64,000 bases of DNA from Clostridium scatologenes. GTDB taxonomy: Bacteria; Bacillota; Clostridia; Clostridiales; Clostridiaceae. Positions 62,609 to 64,000 of this stretch are shown piece after piece (the stretch's first letter is position 1; each line of letters starts with the position of its first letter). A program made the translations under genes and the position numbers. The stretch spans positions 1,922,001 to 1,986,000 of the forward strand of contig NZ_CP009933.1 of the NCBI RefSeq assembly GCF_000968375.1, written 5' to 3'. The notes under the pieces are model-generated. The model ran no database searches. It had not been told where the DNA came from and saw only the letters and a list, made by a program, of their open reading frames with translations.

Positions 62609-64000
62609 TTACAATTCTATTTTAAATTTTTCTTCTGATAGTACATACAATCTCTTCCACAATATTTTATTAACTCCAACTACTACAATACACATAATAA
62701 TAGTAGCTATAAGTAAAAGAGGATAATTTCCTTTTTCTGTAGCCTCTGATATAAGAGCACCAAGTCCTATAGTAGACATAGTTTTTCCACCAAAGTTAAC
62801 ATATTCAGATACAATACTTGCATTCCAGCATCCACCTGTAGCTGTTACCATTCCAGTTAAAAGATAAGGAAATATAGAAGGAAGTATAAGAACTTTCCAC
62901 TTTTTCCATCCGTTAATACCAAAAGTTTTAGTTGCAGCTTTTAAATCCTCCGGAATAGCCATTGCTCCTGCAATTACATTAAATAATATGTACCACTGAG
63001 TTCCCATTAGCATTAAAATCACTGATGCAATATTAAGTCCACCAAGTTTATTCATAAAGTATATCAAAATCATAGGAAAAAGTGCCGTTGCCGGAATTGA
63101 TGCTACAACTTGAATAATAGGTTGTAAAACATTTGCTACTTTTTTATTCATACCTATAGCTACTCCTACAGGTACTGTCCATATTAATGCTATAAGTTGT
63201 GCTGCAATAACCCTTAAAAATGAATAACCCACAGAAGGAAGTATTCTTCCCCATTCATTTTTTGAAAGCTGCATTAATAATTTAAATGCATTAAAGCCTG
63301 AATATAAAAGTATTCCATAAATCAATATTCTTAATATCCATCTAACTATAAAACCTATTCCTTTTTCTTTAATTTTTTCTTTACTGGCAAGCTTCACAAC
63401 AAACCTGTCTATAGCATCATTTAAATTTTCCATAATAGGTTCATATATTTTTTTAATTAAAAACTCAATAATCACTGATCTTCTCAAAAGTGTAAGTACA
63501 AATGAATGAGGCGCTTCACCAGATTCAGTAAGCTCCATTTTAAACTTATCTGCCCAAACAGTTACTGGTTTCCAAACTAATTGATCTAAAATCACAATAA
63601 CAAATATTAATGCAGCTATCCCCCAAACTAACGCTTTCTTGTCTCCTTGACTTGCAGCAGTTTGCAAAAAAGATCCAATGCCTTCAAGTCTAAAATCCTT
63701 ACCTTTTAATGTAAACATCTCACAAGCCATAAGAAAGAACCATCCACCTGACCAAGACATCATACTATTCCAAACTAACCCAATGACAGCAAAAGGTACT
63801 TCTAGCTTTTTGAATTTCTGCCATTTATTTAATCCAAATACTCCTGAAGCTTCTTCTAAATCTTTAGGCAATATTTTTATAGAATGATAAAAACTAAAGG
63901 TCATATTCCATGCTTGTCCAGTAAATATCAATATAATAGAAGATAATTCCAAACCTATATTATAACTAGGGAATACTGCTATGAGTCCCAAAACTACTGC
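62609..64000 (-). CDS. Fused double ABC permease, 5' end outside the window
   Basis: The frame is open to the right edge and gives at least 463 residues. It contains two BPD_transp_1 permease modules: the first in the part near the edge with the EAA-type loop LEEASGVFGLNKWQKFKKLE, the second near the end with LKAATKTFGINGWKKWKVL. Between the modules lies a linker of about 100 residues (PIMENLNDAIDRFVVKL). Full-length members have about 570-590 residues, so the first helices lie outside the window. It is the permease of the ATPase downstream. Confidence 0.86.
   Translation of the reverse strand, partial: AVVLGLIAVFPSYNIGLELSSIILIFTGQAWNMTFSFYHSIKILPKDLEEASGVFGLNKWQKFKKLEVPFAVIGLVWNSMMSWSGGWFFLMACEMFTLKGKDFRLEGIGSFLQTAASQGDKKALVWGIAALIFVIVILDQLVWKPVTVWADKFKMELTESGEAPHSFVLTLLRRSVIIEFLIKKIYEPIMENLNDAIDRFVVKLASKEKIKEKGIGFIVRWILRILIYGILLYSGFNAFKLLMQLSKNEWGRILPSVGYSFLRVIAAQLIALIWTVPVGVAIGMNKKVANVLQPIIQVVASIPATALFPMILIYFMNKLGGLNIASVILMLMGTQWYILFNVIAGAMAIPEDLKAATKTFGINGWKKWKVLILPSIFPYLLTGMVTATGGCWNASIVSEYVNFGGKTMSTIGLGALISEATEKGNYPLLLIATIIMCIVVVGVNKILWKRLYVLSEEKFKIEL

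Overview
The window is very AT-rich, with strong AGGAGG-type ribosome binding sites, dense A/T-rich promoters and a clostridial gene set: HydG-type [FeFe]-hydrogenase maturation, an extended glutamine synthetase, sulfide-type Thi4, several soluble chemoreceptors, BceAB and BspA-like leucine-rich repeats. It most likely comes from a saccharolytic cluster I Clostridium. No rRNA, tRNA, CRISPR array, phage module or complete insertion sequence was found. The genes look chromosomal and are mostly in short operons.

Layout. 1-8 kb: a broken AAA-ATPase/nuclease gene, a C_GCAxxG_C_C protein, glutamine synthetase behind a long attenuated leader, a radical-SAM/DUF4130 DNA-repair pair with a LexA-like box, DUF554 and LysR. 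8-17.6 kb: a UroD-family protein, a pseudouridine synthase, a DinG-like helicase, then a two-component/ABC-2 transporter locus headed by an unlisted 40-residue ORF. 17.8-24.5 kb: an APC permease, BceAB, DUF1877, DUF3781 and a soluble chemoreceptor. 24.5-30.4 kb: a TM1266-like regulator and hydG behind a structured leader with a terminator, YoaP-type and GyrI-like proteins, a TPP riboswitch with thi4, and a DUF362 ferredoxin-like protein. 30.5-38 kb: a sulfur-amino-acid cluster (ArsR, metY, homocysteine methyltransferase, a Cys/Met PLP lyase, a metQ remnant), then ptsG with an antiterminator (RAT) leader.

38-45 kb is a signalling block: a soluble chemoreceptor, a small alarmone synthetase fused into an operon with a response regulator and histidine kinase, and a 7TM-PAS-GGDEF-EAL protein. 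45-45.8 kb is a decay island with two pseudogenes around a palindromic element that also occurs at 1.7 and 33.6 kb. 45.9-54 kb: a CZB chemoreceptor, a Dus enzyme translationally coupled to a giant cytosolic BspA-type LRR protein, and a two-TM protein with a 39-bp-repeat tail. 54-59 kb: a UvrA-like drug-resistance-type ABC protein behind a MerR-type promoter, and a POT transporter with an Xaa-Pro peptidase. 59.6-64 kb: DUF1287, a two-domain rhodanese and a nitrate/sulfonate-type ABC transporter that runs off the edge.

The most promising new material is regulatory. (i) The hydG leader has a closing helix that competes with a terminator, and it matches no riboswitch class I recognise. (ii) The glutamine synthetase leader has an ANTAR-like hexaloop hairpin overlapping a terminator. 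(iii) The UvrA-like gene has a 19-bp-spacer MerR-type promoter. (iv) A LexA-like box precedes the radical-SAM pair. (v) A small ORF sits at the head of the two-component/ABC locus. None of these could be checked against databases here.
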